Assembly (NCBI GenBank): GCA_017849435.1
Contig: JAFIGY010000015.1
Coordinates: forward strand, 62,001-126,000
Reading direction: 5' to 3'
Length of the DNA: 64,000 nt
Source: Chitinophaga niabensis
Lineage (GTDB): Bacteria; Bacteroidota; Bacteroidia; Chitinophagales; Chitinophagaceae
Positions 24,557-35,600 of this stretch are shown piece by piece. How positions within the stretch are numbered: position 1 is the stretch's first letter; every line of letters begins with the position of its first letter. The notes under the pieces were generated by a model. The model saw only the letters and a list, made by a program, of their open reading frames with translations, made no database searches and was not told the origin of the DNA. The position numbers were made by a program, and so were the translations under genes.

Positions 24557-24751
24557 ATGAACAAAATCACATCTTATTTCAGGGAATCGTATCATGAACT
24601 GGTACATAAAGTGTCCTGGCCAACCTGGAAGGAGCTGCAGTCTTCCACGATGATCGTATTGATAGCCACTGTTATCATCACGCTGATGGTATGGGCTATG
24701 GATGCCACATCTCACCTGGTTTTAACCCAATACTATAAACTGTTTCAATAA
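24557..24751 (+). CDS. secE: Preprotein translocase subunit SecE
   Basis: 64 residues, the short single-helix form. SYHELVHKVSWPTWKELQSST is the conserved amphipathic part and the membrane helix follows at about 30-55. SecE clamps the SecY channel. Its stop codon overlaps the nusG start by one base, so the two are co-translated. Confidence 0.93.
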   Translation: MNKITSYFRESYHELVHKVSWPTWKELQSSTMIVLIATVIITLMVWAMDATSHLVLTQYYKLFQ

Positions 24752-25326
24752 TGGATGAAGCCCAAAACCCCACTCAGCCCACTCAGGAAACCAAATGGTA
24801 CGTGCTGCGCGTGGTGAGTGGCAAGGAGAAGAAAGTAAAAGAATACCTGGATATCGAAGTACGTCGCAGTGACTGGGGCAACGTGATCACCCAGGTGTTC
24901 CTTCCGGTGGAGAAAGTATATAAAGTGCAGGCTGGTAAAAAGGTCATGCGCGAGAAGAATTTCTATCCCGGTTATGTGATGATCGAAGCCATCGACGGAA
25001 AGATGACCGATGAAGTGATCCAATCCATCCGCAACGTATCCGGTGTGATCCATTTCCTCGGGAAAGATAAGCCCATCGCTCTCCGCAAAGCGGAAGTGAA
25101 CAAAATGCTGGGCAAGGTGGACGAGATCTCCGATCAGGGTCTGACCATGAGCGAGCCGTATATCGTGGGCGAAACTATCAAGATCATTGATGGACCGTTC
25201 AACGATTTCAACGGTGTGATCGAAGAAGTGTTGGAAGACAAGAAGAAGCTGAAAGTAACGGTGAAGATCTTCGGGCGTGCTACGCCGGTAGAGCTGAACT
25301 TTATGCAGGTAGAGAAGATCAGCTAG
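24751..25326 (+). CDS. nusG: Transcription antitermination factor NusG
   Basis: 191 residues. The N-terminal NGN domain starts [19 protein letters not shown] and carries FYPGYVMIE; the C-terminal KOW domain has [21 protein letters not shown]. It couples RNA polymerase to Rho or the ribosome. It is followed by a terminator and, unexpectedly, by a gene on the other strand, so the usual continuity with rplK is interrupted. Confidence 0.97.
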   Translation: MDEAQNPTQPTQETKWYVLRVVSGKEKKVKEYLDIEVRRSDWGNVITQVFLPVEKVYKVQAGKKVMREKNFYPGYVMIEAIDGKMTDEVIQSIRNVSGVIHFLGKDKPIALRKAEVNKMLGKVDEISDQGLTMSEPYIVGETIKIIDGPFNDFNGVIEEVLEDKKKLKVTVKIFGRATPVELNFMQVEKIS

Positions 25327-25342
25327 CGCTGTGTAAAATAAT

Positions 25343-25377
25343 AAAAAGCCGTTCTGTTTTCAGCAGGACGGCTTTTT
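25343..25377 (+). terminator. Terminator after nusG
   Basis: AAAAAGCCGTTCTG pairs with CAGGACGGCTTTTT. The A-run on the left makes it usable for the convergent DUF1579 gene as well. Confidence 0.9.
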
Positions 25378-25395
25378 GCGTTTCCGCAGGGTGTT

Positions 25396-25959
25396 TTATT
25401 TGCGGGTGAGTTTGATCTCCATCGTTTTGAATTCCGTGCCGTTCATCATCATATACATTTCCAGGAAGTGGTGGTTGTCGTCGATCCACTTCAGTGTTTC
25501 GCGCACGGGGATGTCTTTACCGGAGGCCGGGTCCGTGGATTTGCCGGTGAAATTGATGGACCGGGTGGCATCGTCCCATTTCCCTTCCAGGAGCATGATA
25601 CCGGTGCCCATATTGTCGATCCAGGAGCTGATGAATACTTTCTTTGCGTTGTCGTATGCCAGTGTGCCGATCCCTTCAAAGGGCTGACCGCCGAAAGTGC
25701 TGGTGTGCAGGGATTCCTGGTAGCGTCCGCCGAGGATCATTTTGTTGGTGCAGGCGCCGGTCTCTTTGGTGGGTGGCGCTCCGGGGGCCATCCAGACGGT
25801 CAGATCCGTTTTCCATTCGCCATTGGCGAGCGCCATCATTTTGTGCATGGAGCCGGGTGTCATATATTCCATCCAGGCTTTTTGGGCTGCTTCATCCTGT
25901 TGGGCGTACAAAGCGGGGGAGCAGCAGGAAATGGTGAGGAGGAGGAGAATGCGTTTCAT
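25396..25959 (-). CDS. Secreted DUF1579-family protein
   Basis: 187 residues from the ATG at 25959; the longer reading from 26028 would put residues without signal-peptide character in front of MKRILLLLTISCCSPALYAQQ. The mature part fits DUF1579: a short helix then a lipocalin-like beta-barrel with GEWKTDLTVWMAPG, GGRYQESLHTSTFGGQPFEGIGTLAYD and WIDDNHHFLEMYMM. Function unknown, probably binding of a hydrophobic ligand in the periplasm. It lies on the minus strand between nusG and rplK, splitting an otherwise conserved gene series. TAACTTTA at 25988-25981 on its strand is one base off a -7 box. Confidence 0.82.
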   Translation of the reverse strand: MKRILLLLTISCCSPALYAQQDEAAQKAWMEYMTPGSMHKMMALANGEWKTDLTVWMAPGAPPTKETGACTNKMILGGRYQESLHTSTFGGQPFEGIGTLAYDNAKKVFISSWIDNMGTGIMLLEGKWDDATRSINFTGKSTDPASGKDIPVRETLKWIDDNHHFLEMYMMMNGTEFKTMEIKLTRK

Positions 25960-26114
25960 GTGGGGTGGTTTTAAGGAGGGTAAAGTTACGGAATACCTGC
26001 TTTGGTACCTTTTTAGGTGGTGCGACACCTATTGTTGGTTTACAGTAACTTATATGTGAATAGAAAGGCGTAATTGGGGATAATAGCAAAAAAAATGCCG
26101 AACTCCAAACATTT

Positions 26115-26146
26115 TTTGTTATTCATTTAATATTTACCTACCTTTG
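26115..26146 (+). promoter_or_regulatory. Promoter of the rplKAJL-rpoBC series
   Basis: TTTG at 26115-26118, 20-base spacer, TACCTTTG at 26139-26146, all exact. Expected start near 26150, leaving a leader of about 95 bases. Confidence 0.8.
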
Positions 26147-26149
26147 CAT

Positions 26150-26244
26150 CCCCCTTAAAAGGTCTTTTCAGGACTTTTGAGTTTTGGGAGTTTTTCCTTC
26201 GGGAAACCGGGGGAGGGACGTTTAACCAAATTAAAACAGACATC
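26150..26244 (+). promoter_or_regulatory. rplK leader with a UUCG hairpin
   Basis: TTTCC-TTCG-GGAAA (26193-26206) forms a C(UUCG)G hairpin flanked by GGGAG and GGGGGAGGG. The L11-L1 operon is often autoregulated by L1 binding its leader; this could be that site, but I cannot match the L1 target with certainty. Confidence 0.4.
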
Positions 26245-26688
26245 ATGGCAAAAGAGATCGCAACGTACGTGAAATTGCAGGTGAAAGGCGGCCAAGCCAA
26301 TCCTGCACCTCCGATTGGTCCCGCTCTGGGTTCCAAAGGTGTGAACATCATGGAGTTCTGCAAACAGTTCAATGCCCGTACCCAGGATAAAATGGGGAAA
26401 GTATTGCCGGTTTTGCTGACCGTTTACACTGACAAGTCTTTCGACTTCGTAATCAAAACGCCTCCGGCAGCTGTTCAGCTGTTGGAAGCAGCCAAATTGC
26501 AAGGTGGTTCCAAGGAGCCGAACCGTAACAAGGTGGGTAAAGTATCCTGGCCGCAGGTTGAGGCTATTGCCAAAGACAAAATGCCCGACCTGAACTGCTT
26601 TACGCTGGAAAGCGCCATGAAAATGGTAGCCGGTACAGCCCGCAGCATGGGTATCACTGTTGATGGTAAAGCACCCTGGGAAAATTAA
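26245..26688 (+). CDS. rplK: 50S ribosomal protein uL11
   Basis: 147 residues. Part of the GTPase-associated centre with 23S rRNA. The proline-rich N-terminus [21 protein letters not shown] and C-terminal [22 protein letters not shown] are diagnostic. It has its own strong promoter and is followed by rplA at 48 bases. Confidence 0.97.
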   Translation: MAKEIATYVKLQVKGGQANPAPPIGPALGSKGVNIMEFCKQFNARTQDKMGKVLPVLLTVYTDKSFDFVIKTPPAAVQLLEAAKLQGGSKEPNRNKVGKVSWPQVEAIAKDKMPDLNCFTLESAMKMVAGTARSMGITVDGKAPWEN

Positions 26689-26736
26689 TTTGTTCACCCC
26701 CGCGTATAACGGGGCAAACTTTTAAAACATTTTGCA

Positions 26737-27426
26737 ATGGCAACCAAGAAAAGAAAAGTAGCTGATACGAAGGTGGACAAAAATAAGTCTTACAGCCTGA
26801 AAGAGGCTTCCACCCTTGTAAAAGACATTAACTGTACTAAATTCGACTCTTCCGTCGATTTACATATCCGCCTGGGCGTTGATCCCAAGAAGGCTGACCA
26901 GGCAATCCGTGGCTCTGTAACGCTTCCCCACGGAACTGGTAAGACCAAACGTGTACTGGTACTTTGCACCCCTGATAAAGAGGCGGCTGCTAAAGAAGCC
27001 GGTGCTGACCATGTAGGGCTGGACGAATTTATCCAGAAGATCGAAGGTGGCTGGACGGACGTAGATGTGATCATCGCAACGCCTTCCGTGATGCCTAAGA
27101 TCGGTAAACTGGGTAAAATCCTCGGTCCCCGTAACCTGATGCCCAACCCGAAAACCGGTACTGTTACTAATGATGTAGCAGCTGCCGTGAACGAGGTAAA
27201 GGGTGGTAAGATCACTTTCAAGGTAGACAAGGCAGGCATCGTGCATGCTTCTATCGGTCGTGTTTCCTTCGCTCCCGAGAAGATCGAACAGAACTCCCAG
27301 GAGTTGATCAACGCGATCATCAAGCTGAAGCCCGCTACCGCAAAGGGTACCTACCTGAAAGGACTGTCTATGGCCAGCACTATGAGTCCCGGTATCGTAA
27401 TTGACACTAAATCTGTTCAAAACTAA
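26737..27426 (+). CDS. rplA: 50S ribosomal protein uL1
   Basis: 229 residues. It binds the L1 stalk of 23S rRNA and in many bacteria represses translation of its own operon. Motifs: [44 protein letters not shown] and [18 protein letters not shown]. Confidence 0.97.
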   Translation: MATKKRKVADTKVDKNKSYSLKEASTLVKDINCTKFDSSVDLHIRLGVDPKKADQAIRGSVTLPHGTGKTKRVLVLCTPDKEAAAKEAGADHVGLDEFIQKIEGGWTDVDVIIATPSVMPKIGKLGKILGPRNLMPNPKTGTVTNDVAAAVNEVKGGKITFKVDKAGIVHASIGRVSFAPEKIEQNSQELINAIIKLKPATAKGTYLKGLSMASTMSPGIVIDTKSVQN

Positions 27427-27473
27427 TTGATCGCCCGTAGCAATTACGAGTTATCAATGCCAAACCAAAAGCA

Positions 27474-27995
27474 ATGAACAAAGATCAAAAAAATGAGGTA
27501 ATTGAGCTGCTGAAAGGCAAGTTCTCTCAATACAACAACTTCTACATCACCAATACAGAGTCATTGACCGTGGAGCAGGTGAACCATCTGAGGAAGGTGT
27601 GCTTCGACAAGAAGGTAGAAATGAAGGTGGCTAAGAACACCCTCATCCGCAAGGCGCTTGAGAGCCTGAACAATGAGAAATATGCCGGTGTATACGATGC
27701 GCTGCATGGTGTAACGGCCCTGATGTTCTCTGACAGCCCGAAAGAGCCGGCGCTGATCATCTCTAATTTCCGCAAGGAGAACGCTAAGCTGGAGAAGCCC
27801 GTACTGAAAGCTGCTTTTGTAGGCGAAGAGGTTTACATGGGCGACAATCAGCTGGCCACCCTCACGAAGATCAAGACCAGGAACGAGCTTATCGGCGAAG
27901 TGATCGGTCTGTTGCAATCTCCTGCAAAACGCGTTATTGCGGCTTTGCTGGAAAAAGCGAAGAAAGAAGAGGAAGGCGTTCCCGCAGCCGAATAA
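27474..27995 (+). CDS. rplJ: 50S ribosomal protein uL10
   Basis: 173 residues. Base of the L7/L12 stalk. The N-terminus MNKDQKNEVIELLKGKFSQ binds rRNA; the C-terminal helices LLQSPAKRVIAALLEKAKKEEE hold L7/L12 dimers. Only 47 bases separate it from rplA, too few for a classical L10 leader. Confidence 0.96.
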   Translation: MNKDQKNEVIELLKGKFSQYNNFYITNTESLTVEQVNHLRKVCFDKKVEMKVAKNTLIRKALESLNNEKYAGVYDALHGVTALMFSDSPKEPALIISNFRKENAKLEKPVLKAAFVGEEVYMGDNQLATLTKIKTRNELIGEVIGLLQSPAKRVIAALLEKAKKEEEGVPAAE

Positions 27996-28106
27996 TCACC
28001 GGGATACCGGGGTATATGCTCCGGGATATAACATTGGCTTCCAAGTCACAATATAAACAACAATCTGTTTAACAACATTTTAAAAAACTACAAAAAATAT
28101 CATACA

Positions 28107-28481
28107 ATGGCAGACGTAAAAGCATTAGCTGAACAATTAGTAGGTCTTACTGTTAAGGAAGTGCAGGAACTGGCGGACGTTCTGAAGAACGAATACGGTA
28201 TCGAACCTGCTGCTGCTGCAGTTGTTGTAGCTGCTGACGGTGGTGGCGGAGCCGCTGCTGTTGAAGAGAAAACAGCGTTTAACGTAATCCTGAAATCTGC
28301 AGGAGCCAGCAAGCTGAACGTGGTGAAAGTAGTGAAAGATCTGACTGGTCTTGGTCTGAAAGAAGCAAAAGAACTGGTTGACGGTGCGCCGAAAGCAATT
28401 AAAGAAGGCGTAAGCAAGGCTGAGGCAGAAGATCTGAAAGCGAAGCTCACTGAGGCTGGTGCTGATGTAGAGATTCAGTAA
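28107..28481 (+). CDS. rplL: 50S ribosomal protein bL12 (L7/L12)
   Basis: 124 residues. N-terminal dimerisation helices ([21 protein letters not shown]), an Ala/Gly hinge ([17 protein letters not shown]) and the factor-binding C-terminal domain ([32 protein letters not shown]). It recruits translation GTPases. The 111-base gap after rplJ contains CCGGGATA-like repeats and an A-rich start region. Confidence 0.97.
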   Translation: MADVKALAEQLVGLTVKEVQELADVLKNEYGIEPAAAAVVVAADGGGGAAAVEEKTAFNVILKSAGASKLNVVKVVKDLTGLGLKEAKELVDGAPKAIKEGVSKAEAEDLKAKLTEAGADVEIQ

Positions 28482-28508
28482 TTCTTTGTTTACTAGTACA
28501 TCTTTATA

Positions 28509-28543
28509 AAGGTCAAAAAGTGCTACCCGCACTTTTTGGCCTT
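28509..28543 (+). terminator. Hairpin between rplL and rpoB (attenuator or processing site)
   Basis: AAGGTCAAAAAGTGC, loop TACCC, GCACTTTTTGGCCTT: 15 pairs including one G-T. Only a weak T-rich tail follows, so it probably reduces but does not stop read-through into rpoB, as in many rplL-rpoB gaps. Confidence 0.65.
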
Positions 28544-28704
28544 ATTCCCTTTGGGAAGGTGTCTTTCAAAATGGGCGGCAAAAGGGGAAATCACTGGAAA
28601 GTGTGCCGTTCATACCGCTGAAAAACAATAATTTGGATGTATTTGACAAAGAATCCTTAATTTCCCTGATTCATACAAGTACATATTAACTGCTAACTTC
28701 GAAT

Positions 28705-31700
28705 ATGTCTCTAAAAAAAGCCCAAACTAACGAAAGAGTAAATTTTGGAAAGATCAAACAAGTTGCTGAGACACCGGATCTGTTGGCTATCCAAATCCAA
28801 TCTTTCAAGGATTTCTTCCAATTAGAAACCACACCAGACAAGCGAAACAACGAAGGCCTTTTTAAAGTATTCAAGGAAAACTTCCCGATTACGGATACCC
28901 GTAACATCTTTAATCTGGAGTTCCTGGATTATTTCGTAGACCCTCCGCGTTATACCATCGAAGAGTGTATTGAGCGGGGGCTTACGTACTCCGTGCCGCT
29001 CAAGGCAAAACTCCGTTTGAGCTGTAACGATGAGGAGCACGTAGACTTCCAGACCATTGTACAGGATGTGTTCCTCGGGAACATTCCCTACATGACCCCC
29101 AGAGGTACTTTCGTGATCAACGGCGCCGAGCGTGTAGTTGTTTCCCAGCTGCATCGTTCTCCTGGTGTGTTCTTTGGTCAATCCATCCATCCCAACGGTA
29201 CCAAGATCTACTCCGCAAGGGTAATCCCGTTCAAAGGTGCCTGGATGGAGTTTGCGACGGACATCAACAACGTGATGTACGCGTATATCGACCGTAAGAA
29301 GAAGTTCCCGGTAACCACGCTGTTACGTGCCATCGGCTACGAAACAGACAAGGACATCCTGGAGCTGTTTGGCATGGCTGACGAAGTGAAAGCAGACCGC
29401 AAGAACCTGGAAAAATACGCCGGCAAGAAGCTGGCTGCCCGCGTTCTCCGCAGTTGGGTGGAAGATTTTGTGGATGAGGACACCGGCGAGGTGGTGAGCA
29501 TCGAAAGGAACGAGATCGTGCTGGAGCGCGACAGTATCCTTGATGAAGCCAACATCGAGCTGATCACCGATATGGGAGTGAAGTCCGTATTCGTGCAGAA
29601 AGAAGAAGTGAGCGGTGACTTTGCCATCATCTACAACACCCTCAACAAAGATACCTCCAACTCTGAGCTGGAAGCCGTTCAGCACATCTACCGCCAGTTG
29701 CGCGGTGCTGATGCGCCGGATGATGAAACAGCAAGGGGCATCATCGATAAATTATTCTTCTCCGACAAGCGGTACGACCTCGGAGATGTTGGCCGTTATA
29801 AGATCAATCGCAAGCTGGGTCTGGCTACATCCCTTGAGATGAAAGTACTCACCAAGGACGACATCATCGCCATCATCAAATACCTCGTACAGCTGACCAA
29901 CGGTAAAGCCGAGATCGACGACATCGATCACCTGAGCAACCGCCGCGTACGTACGGTAGGAGAGCAGCTCTACGCACAATTTGGCGTAGGTCTGGCGCGT
30001 ATGGCGCGTACCATCCGTGAAAGGATGAACGTAAGGGATAACGAGGTGTTTACACCGGTGGACCTGATCAATGCGAGGACCCTGTCTTCCGTGATCAACT
30101 CCTTCTTCGGGACTTCCCAGTTGTCTCAATTCCTCGACCAGACCAACCCCCTGTCTGAGATCACGCACAAACGCAGGATCTCCGCACTTGGTCCCGGTGG
30201 TCTGAGCCGCGAACGCGCCGGCTTTGAGGTACGTGACGTACACTACTCCCACTACGGCCGTCTCTGTACGATCGAAACCCCGGAAGGACCGAACATCGGT
30301 CTGATCTCCACTCTGTGCGTACACGCCATGGTGAACGAGATGGGCTTCATTGAAACACCTTACCGCAAAGTAAAAGACGGTAAAGTGGATATGCATAAGA
30401 TCGAATATCTGAGTGCCGAAGAAGAAGATTCTGTAAAGATCGCACAGGCAAACGCCCCGCTCGATGAGAAGGGACAGTTTGTGAACGATAAGGTGAAGTC
30501 CCGCGAAACCGGCGACTTCCCGATCCTGGATGCCGGTGAAGTGGAATATATGGACGTAGCGCCGAACCAGATCGTTGGTTTGAGTGCGTCCCTGATCCCC
30601 TTCCTCGAGCATGACGATGCCAACCGTGCATTGATGGGATCCAACATGCAACGTCAGGCAGTTCCCCTGATCGCGCCGCAGGTGCCGATCGTAGGTACCG
30701 GTCTGGAAGGCAAGGCTGCGCGCGATTCCCGCCTGCAGATTACTGCTGATGGTAAAGGAACCGTAGAGTTCGTGGATGCCAACGAGATACACGTACGTTA
30801 CGAGCGTGATGAGATGCAGAAGCTGGTAAGCTTTGAAGACGATCTGAAGATCTACAGGCTGACCAAATTCGTTAAAACGAACCAGAGCACCTGTATCAAC
30901 CTTCGTCCTGCCGTGAAGAAAGGTCAGCGCGTAGAGGAAGGCGACTTCCTGACTGAAGGTTATGCTACCCGCGCCGGCGAACTGGCACTGGGCCGCAACC
31001 TGAAAGTGGCGTTCATGCCCTGGAAAGGTTACAACTTTGAGGATGCGATTGTGATCTCCGAGCGCGTAGCGAAAGAAGACTGGTTCACTTCCATCCACAT
31101 TGATGAATATGAACTCGAAGTACGTGATACCAAACTGGGTGAGGAAGAACTGACACCGGATATCCCGAACGTGAGTGAAGAGGCCACCAAGGACCTGGAT
31201 CAGAACGGTATCATCCGTGTTGGTGCGCATATCAAGGAAGGAGACATCCTCATCGGCAAGATCACGCCGCGTGGTGAATCCGATCCTTCTCCGGAAGAAA
31301 AGCTCCTCAGAGCGATCTTCGGTGATAAAGCTTCCGATGCGAAGGACGCTTCCCTGAAGGCACCCCCGTCCACAGAAGGCGTGGTGATCGACAAGAAGCT
31401 GTTCTCCCGTGCGAAGAAAGACAAGAACTCCAAGACCCGCGAAAAAGCGGCTCTGGAGAAACTGGAGAAAATACACCAGAAGAACGAGGAAGACCTGATG
31501 GAAGTGCTGATGAGCAAGCTGCTGGTACTGCTGAAAGACAAAACTTCTGCAGGTATCACCAACACTTACGGTGAAGTACTGATCTCCAAAGGTTCCAAAT
31601 TCTCCGGTAAGAACCTGGCGAATGTGGACTTCCAGAATGTGAACCCACTGGGCTGGACGACCGATCAGGATACCAACGACCAGATCAATACCCTGCTCCA

Positions 31701-32514
31701 CAACTACAACATTAAGTACAACGAGGAGCTGGGCCGCTACAAACGCGAGAAGTTCAATATCTCCATCGGGGATGAACTGCCCGCAGGCGTGCTGAAACTG
31801 GCAAAGGTTTACCTGGCCAGCAAACGTAAGCTGAAAGTAGGGGATAAGATGGCAGGCCGTCACGGTAACAAGGGTATTGTGGCCAAGATCGTGCGTGATG
31901 AAGACATGCCGTTCCTGGAAGACGGTACACCGGTAGATATCGTACTGAACCCGCTGGGCGTACCTTCCCGTATGAACCTCGGTCAGATCTACGAAACCGT
32001 ACTCGGATGGGCCGGTCAGAAACTGGGCGTAAGGTTTGCCACTCCGATCTTTGATGGTGCCAGCACCGAAGAGATCGCGCAATACATCGACGATGCGAAA
32101 CTGCCGAGCTTCGGCCATACTTATCTGAGCGACGGTGAAACCGGCGAACGCTTCCACCAGAAAGCGACCGTGGGTATCATCTACATGCTTAAACTGAGCC
32201 ACATGGTGGATGACAAGATGCACGCCCGTTCTATCGGACCGTACTCTCTCATCACACAACAGCCGCTGGGTGGTAAAGCCCAGTTCGGTGGCCAGCGTTT
32301 TGGTGAGATGGAGGTATGGGCGCTCGAAGCATACGGTGCATCCAACATCCTGCAGGAGCTGCTTACCATCAAATCCGATGATATCGTGGGCCGTGCGAAA
32401 GCATATGAGTCTATCGTGAAAGGAGACAACATCCCGAAAGCCGGTGTGCCTGAATCCTTCAACGTATTGATCCATGAGCTCCGCGGTCTCGGTCTGGACC
32501 TGAAGTTTGATTGA
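28705..32514 (+). CDS. rpoB: RNA polymerase beta subunit
   Basis: 1269 residues, the usual size in Bacteroidota. The rifampicin-binding region (about residues 465-510) reads [22 protein letters not shown] and [13 protein letters not shown], with the drug-contact Gln, Asp, His and Ser present, so the sequence shows no common resistance change there. The C-terminal part has the switch and clamp regions with GRHGNKG and [18 protein letters not shown]. It is followed by rpoC after 111 bases of AT-rich, repeat-bearing DNA. Confidence 0.98.
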   Translation: MSLKKAQTNERVNFGKIKQVAETPDLLAIQIQSFKDFFQLETTPDKRNNEGLFKVFKENFPITDTRNIFNLEFLDYFVDPPRYTIEECIERGLTYSVPLKAKLRLSCNDEEHVDFQTIVQDVFLGNIPYMTPRGTFVINGAERVVVSQLHRSPGVFFGQSIHPNGTKIYSARVIPFKGAWMEFATDINNVMYAYIDRKKKFPVTTLLRAIGYETDKDILELFGMADEVKADRKNLEKYAGKKLAARVLRSWVEDFVDEDTGEVVSIERNEIVLERDSILDEANIELITDMGVKSVFVQKEEVSGDFAIIYNTLNKDTSNSELEAVQHIYRQLRGADAPDDETARGIIDKLFFSDKRYDLGDVGRYKINRKLGLATSLEMKVLTKDDIIAIIKYLVQLTNGKAEIDDIDHLSNRRVRTVGEQLYAQFGVGLARMARTIRERMNVRDNEVFTPVDLINARTLSSVINSFFGTSQLSQFLDQTNPLSEITHKRRISALGPGGLSRERAGFEVRDVHYSHYGRLCTIETPEGPNIGLISTLCVHAMVNEMGFIETPYRKVKDGKVDMHKIEYLSAEEEDSVKIAQANAPLDEKGQFVNDKVKSRETGDFPILDAGEVEYMDVAPNQIVGLSASLIPFLEHDDANRALMGSNMQRQAVPLIAPQVPIVGTGLEGKAARDSRLQITADGKGTVEFVDANEIHVRYERDEMQKLVSFEDDLKIYRLTKFVKTNQSTCINLRPAVKKGQRVEEGDFLTEGYATRAGELALGRNLKVAFMPWKGYNFEDAIVISERVAKEDWFTSIHIDEYELEVRDTKLGEEELTPDIPNVSEEATKDLDQNGIIRVGAHIKEGDILIGKITPRGESDPSPEEKLLRAIFGDKASDAKDASLKAPPSTEGVVIDKKLFSRAKKDKNSKTREKAALEKLEKIHQKNEEDLMEVLMSKLLVLLKDKTSAGITNTYGEVLISKGSKFSGKNLANVDFQNVNPLGWTTDQDTNDQINTLLHNYNIKYNEELGRYKREKFNISIGDELPAGVLKLAKVYLASKRKLKVGDKMAGRHGNKGIVAKIVRDEDMPFLEDGTPVDIVLNPLGVPSRMNLGQIYETVLGWAGQKLGVRFATPIFDGASTEEIAQYIDDAKLPSFGHTYLSDGETGERFHQKATVGIIYMLKLSHMVDDKMHARSIGPYSLITQQPLGGKAQFGGQRFGEMEVWALEAYGASNILQELLTIKSDDIVGRAKAYESIVKGDNIPKAGVPESFNVLIHELRGLGLDLKFD

Positions 32515-32521
32515 TAAAAAA

Positions 32522-32599
32522 TTTAAAATGAAAAATTAGAATGTGAATGTTTGCGAATGCATGTGAATGTTTCATGTTTTAGTTTTTCATTTTTCCAAT
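32522..32599 (+). repeat. AT-rich inverted and direct repeats between rpoB and rpoC
   Basis: AAAATGAAAAATTA at the left pairs with TAGTTTTTCATTTT at the right; between them TGTGAATGTTT occurs twice about 20 bases apart. The transcript must read through this to reach rpoC. Confidence 0.6.
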
Positions 32600-32625
32600 A
32601 GTGAGTTTTCTTTAAATAACATACA

Positions 32626-35600
32626 ATGGCCATCAAAAAAGAAAATCGTCCTAAATCCAATTTTAGCAGCATCACCATTAGTCTCGCTTCCCCGGATACC
32701 ATCCTGGAGCGTTCTTATGGCGAAGTGCTGAAACCCGAAACCATCAACTACCGCACTTACAAGCCGGAACGTGATGGTTTGTTCTGCGAAAGGATATTCG
32801 GTCCCGTAAAGGATTACGAATGCTATTGCGGAAAGTACAAGCGTATCCGCTACAAGGGCATTGTGTGCGACCGTTGTGGAGTAGAAGTGACAGAGAAGAA
32901 AGTGCGTCGTGAGAGAATGGGCCATATTCGTTTAGTGGTGCCCGTAGTACATATCTGGTATTTCAAATCATTACCCAATAAGATCGGTTACCTGCTGGGC
33001 ATGAGTTCCAAGAAACTGGAAACGATCGTGTATTATGAAAGATACGTGATCATCCAGAGCGGTGTGAAGCAGGAAAAAGGGCTGAACTACGGAGATCTGC
33101 TGACGGAAGAAGAGTACCTGGACATCCTGGATACGCTTCCGAAAGACAACCAGATGCTGCCTGACGAAGATCCGAACAAGTTCATCGCCAAAATGGGTGC
33201 TGAAGCTGTTGAAATGATGCTGGCCCGTATTGATCTGGACGGTCTTTCTTACCAGCTCCGCAACCAGGCAGCTACTGAAACTTCCCAGCAACGTAAAGCC
33301 GAGGCGCTGAAACGCCTGAGCGTAGTGGAAGCTTTCCGCGATGCCAATGGCCGCGTAGATAACCGTCCCGAGTGGATGGTAATGCAATACATCCCTGTTG
33401 TACCGCCGGAGTTACGTCCCCTCGTACCCCTGGACGGTGGCCGTTTTGCGTCTTCCGACCTGAACGACCTCTACCGCAGGGTGATCATCCGTAACAACCG
33501 TCTGAAACGCCTGATCGAGATCAAGGCGCCGGAAGTGATCCTGCGCAACGAAAAACGTATGCTGCAGGAAGCCGTGGATTCCCTGTTCGACAACTCCCGG
33601 AAATCCAACGCGGTGAAAGCGGAAGGCGGTCGCGCCCTGAAATCCCTCTCCGATGTGCTGAAAGGTAAACAAGGTCGTTTCCGTCAGAACCTGCTCGGTA
33701 AACGTGTGGACTACTCCGGCCGTTCCGTGATCGTAGTAGGTCCTGAGCTGAAACTGCACGAGTGCGGTTTGCCGAAAGATATGGCGGCAGAGCTTTTCAA
33801 GCCGTTCATTATCCGCAAGCTCATTGAAAGAGGCATCGTTAAAACCGTAAAATCAGCGAAGAAACTTGTAGATAGAAAAGAGGCAGTGGTATGGGACATC
33901 CTGGAAAATGTACTGAAAGGTCACCCCGTACTCCTTAACCGTGCTCCGACGCTTCACCGTTTGTCTATCCAGGCCTTCCAGCCTAAACTGGTAGAAGGTA
34001 AAGCGATCCAGCTGCACCCGCTCGTGTGTTCCGCGTTCAACGCCGACTTCGACGGTGACCAGATGGCGGTACACGTGCCATTGAGCAATGCCGCGATTCT
34101 GGAGGCGCAGCTCCTGATGCTGTCTTCCCACAACATCCTCAACCCGCAGAATGGTACGCCGATCACCCTGCCTTCACAGGACATGGTACTCGGTCTCTAC
34201 TATATTTCCAAGGGTAAAAAATCCACCGCTACCGAAATCGTGAAAGGAGAGGGCAAAGCCTTCTACTCTGCGGAAGAGGTGATCATTGCGCACAATGAAG
34301 GCCGTGTAGACCTGCATGCGAACATCAAGGTGAAAGCCGATGTACGCCTGGAGAGCGGCGAATTGCAGCGTAAACTGATAGAGACTACGGTGGGCCGTGT
34401 GATCTTCAACCAGTACGTTCCGAAGGAAGCAGGTTATGTAAACGCCCTGCTCACCAAGAAATCCCTGCGTGAGATCATCGGTGACATTATCAAAGCAACC
34501 GACATTCCGAAAACCGCGAAGTTCCTGGACGACATCAAGCAATTGGGTTTCCGTACGGCTTTCCGCGGTGGTCTGTCCTTCAATATCAATGACCTGATCA
34601 TCCCCGAAGTGAAGCAGCACATGATCGATGGCGCTTCCGGCGAGGTGGATGAAGTGTGGGATAACTACAACATGGGTCTGATCACTAACAACGAACGTTA
34701 TAACCAGATCATCGACATCTGGAGCCGTGTGGATACGAAAGTGACCGAAACGTTGATCCGCGAGCTGTCCAACGACAAGCAAGGTTTCAACTCCGTGTAT
34801 ATGATGCTGGATTCCGGGGCCCGTGGTTCCAAGCAGCAGATCAAGCAGCTCGCAGGGTTGAGGGGGTTGATGGCCAAGCCGCGTAAGAGCGGTTCCACCG
34901 GTTCCGAGATCATCGAGAACCCGATCCTTTCCAACTTCAAAGACGGTCTGAACGTATTGGAATACTTCATCTCCACGCACGGTGCCCGTAAGGGTCTTGC
35001 GGATACGGCGCTCAAAACGGCGGATGCCGGTTATCTGACCCGCCGTCTCGTAGACGTTGCACAGGACGTGGTGATCACGGAAGAAGACTGCGGAACGCTT
35101 CGTGGTATTGCTACATCAGCGCTGAAAGACAACGAGGAAGTGGTAGAACCGCTGTATGACCGTATCCTCGGCCGTACATCCCTCCACGATGTATTCGAAC
35201 CCCTGACCGAAGAACTGCTGGTAGCTGCCGGTGAGCAGATCACGGAAGACATCGCAAGACGTATCGACGAAAGCACCATAGACACCGTAGAGATTCGCTC
35301 CGTACTCACCTGCGAAAGCCGTAGAGGCGTTTGCGTGAAATGTTACGGCAAGAACCTCGCTACCGGTTATACTGCACAAAGAGGTGATGCCGTAGGTATC
35401 ATCGCTGCACAGTCCATCGGTGAGCCGGGTACCCAGCTGACACTGCGTACCTTCCACGTAGGTGGTGTGGCCGGTTCCGCTTCCGTAGAATCTACCCTGA
35501 ACGCCAAATTCGACGGTACCGTTCAGTTCGACGGCCTCCGTACCACTACCTTCGAAAATAACGAAGGCGAGAAAGTACAGGTGGTAATCGGCCGTACCGG

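Noticed and set aside
29752-32475. A 907-codon open frame on the minus strand opposite rpoB
   Set aside because: It mirrors the codon bias of rpoB, has no family features and would lie wholly antisense to an essential gene.
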